From positions 1 through 33,236 of the forward strand of contig JALQCR010000060.1 of the NCBI GenBank assembly GCA_023336205.1: 33,236 bases of DNA. Reading direction: 5' to 3'. Below the pieces are notes generated by a model. The model worked only from the letters and a program-made list of their open reading frames with translations, ran no database searches and had not been told where the DNA came from. Below, piece after piece: positions 33,034-33,236 of this stretch; the first letter of the stretch is position 1; each line of letters starts with the position of its first letter. The stretch comes from Pseudanabaena sp. Salubria-1. Lineage in GTDB: Bacteria > Cyanobacteriota > Cyanobacteriia > Pseudanabaenales > Pseudanabaenaceae. The translations under genes and the position numbers were made by a program.

Positions 33034-33236
33034 TTACTTGCGGATGCCGCCTTCGAGGGCGACGATGAGGTCGACTTCTTCACCGAGGCCGCCGGGCATG
33101 TAGTTCATGCCGAACTCGGAGCGCTTGATGGTGAAGGTGGCTTCGATGCCGGCGATCTTGGAACCGCCGCGGCCTTCGCCGGTGCCGGTGTCCGCGACTT
33201 TGGCGGTGATGGTCTTGGTGACGCCGCGGAACGCGA
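33034..33236 (-). CDS. YceI family protein, C-terminal fragment
   Basis: The last 66 codons of a gene that runs off the window. The fragment reads through FRGVTKTITAKV, IEATFTIKRSEFGMNY and ends DLIVALEGGIRK. This is the beta-barrel pattern of YceI-type lipocalin-like proteins, in which strands of the ATFTIxRSDFGM kind are diagnostic. Such proteins are usually periplasmic and bind polyisoprenoids. The N-terminus and any signal peptide are outside the window. The stop codon is TAA at 33034-33036, and 32914-33033 is spacer. Confidence 0.8.
   Translation of the reverse strand, partial: AFRGVTKTITAKVADTGTGEGRGGSKIAGIEATFTIKRSEFGMNYMPGGLGEEVDLIVALEGGIRK

Noticed and set aside
32574..33083. Ser/Pro-rich ORF overlapping the membrane protein and YceI ends
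   Set aside because: It crosses the real stop of the YceI frame and the spacer, and has no recognisable domain.

Overview
The window is two unrelated pieces of DNA joined by homopolymer. Positions about 76-30605 are AT-rich cyanobacterial sequence. The evidence is a Ycf39 photosystem II assembly factor, a lumenal pentapeptide protein, class I FBPase, a CrhR-type DEAD-box helicase, DevC, and many HIP1 octamers (GCGATCGC). The style resembles the Pseudanabaena group, but that is a guess. Positions about 30683-33236 are strongly GC-rich with different codon use and no cyanobacterial marker. They could be planctomycete-like, which is again a guess. The join (30606-30682) is almost pure G and C runs, and the left edge (1-75) is poly-A/poly-C. 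Both look like assembly or sequencing artefacts, so the two parts should not be read as one genome.

Cyanobacterial part, left to right: hisI; an AlgI-AlgJ-like pair for polysaccharide O-acetylation; a zinc-ribbon PP2C phosphatase facing away from fbp; an MFS exporter and the CrhR-like helicase (both minus); a small conserved protein and rpsT (minus); a CNT nucleoside transporter with a Ser/Pro-rich tail; a small coiled-coil protein and ycf39 (minus); an unlisted 57-residue membrane protein; a YciI-like protein; an AI-2E family transporter; an ABC-2 permease; proline iminopeptidase; a GT4 glycosyltransferase; a YraN nuclease-like protein; a lumenal pentapeptide protein; a large SpoIIE-type phosphatase fused to 14 WD40 repeats; an orphan devC; and the str operon rpsL-rpsG-fusA-tuf preceded by tpiA (all minus). 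The str operon has a near-consensus promoter and a strong terminator after tuf.

The most unusual feature of this part is its spacers. They are packed with long, often perfect palindromes (up to 34-bp arms) whose tips usually read GC-NNN-GC. Some clearly serve as terminators between convergent genes, but several stack in spacers where one terminator would do. One composite element of about 100 bp with three hairpins occurs twice, in opposite orientation, on either side of the proline iminopeptidase gene. This looks like a non-autonomous repeat family.

The GC-rich part carries a yeast-type cytosine deaminase, a pirin, an unknown polytopic membrane protein and the C-terminal end of a YceI-family protein. 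I saw no tRNA, rRNA, CRISPR array, transposase or prophage in either part.
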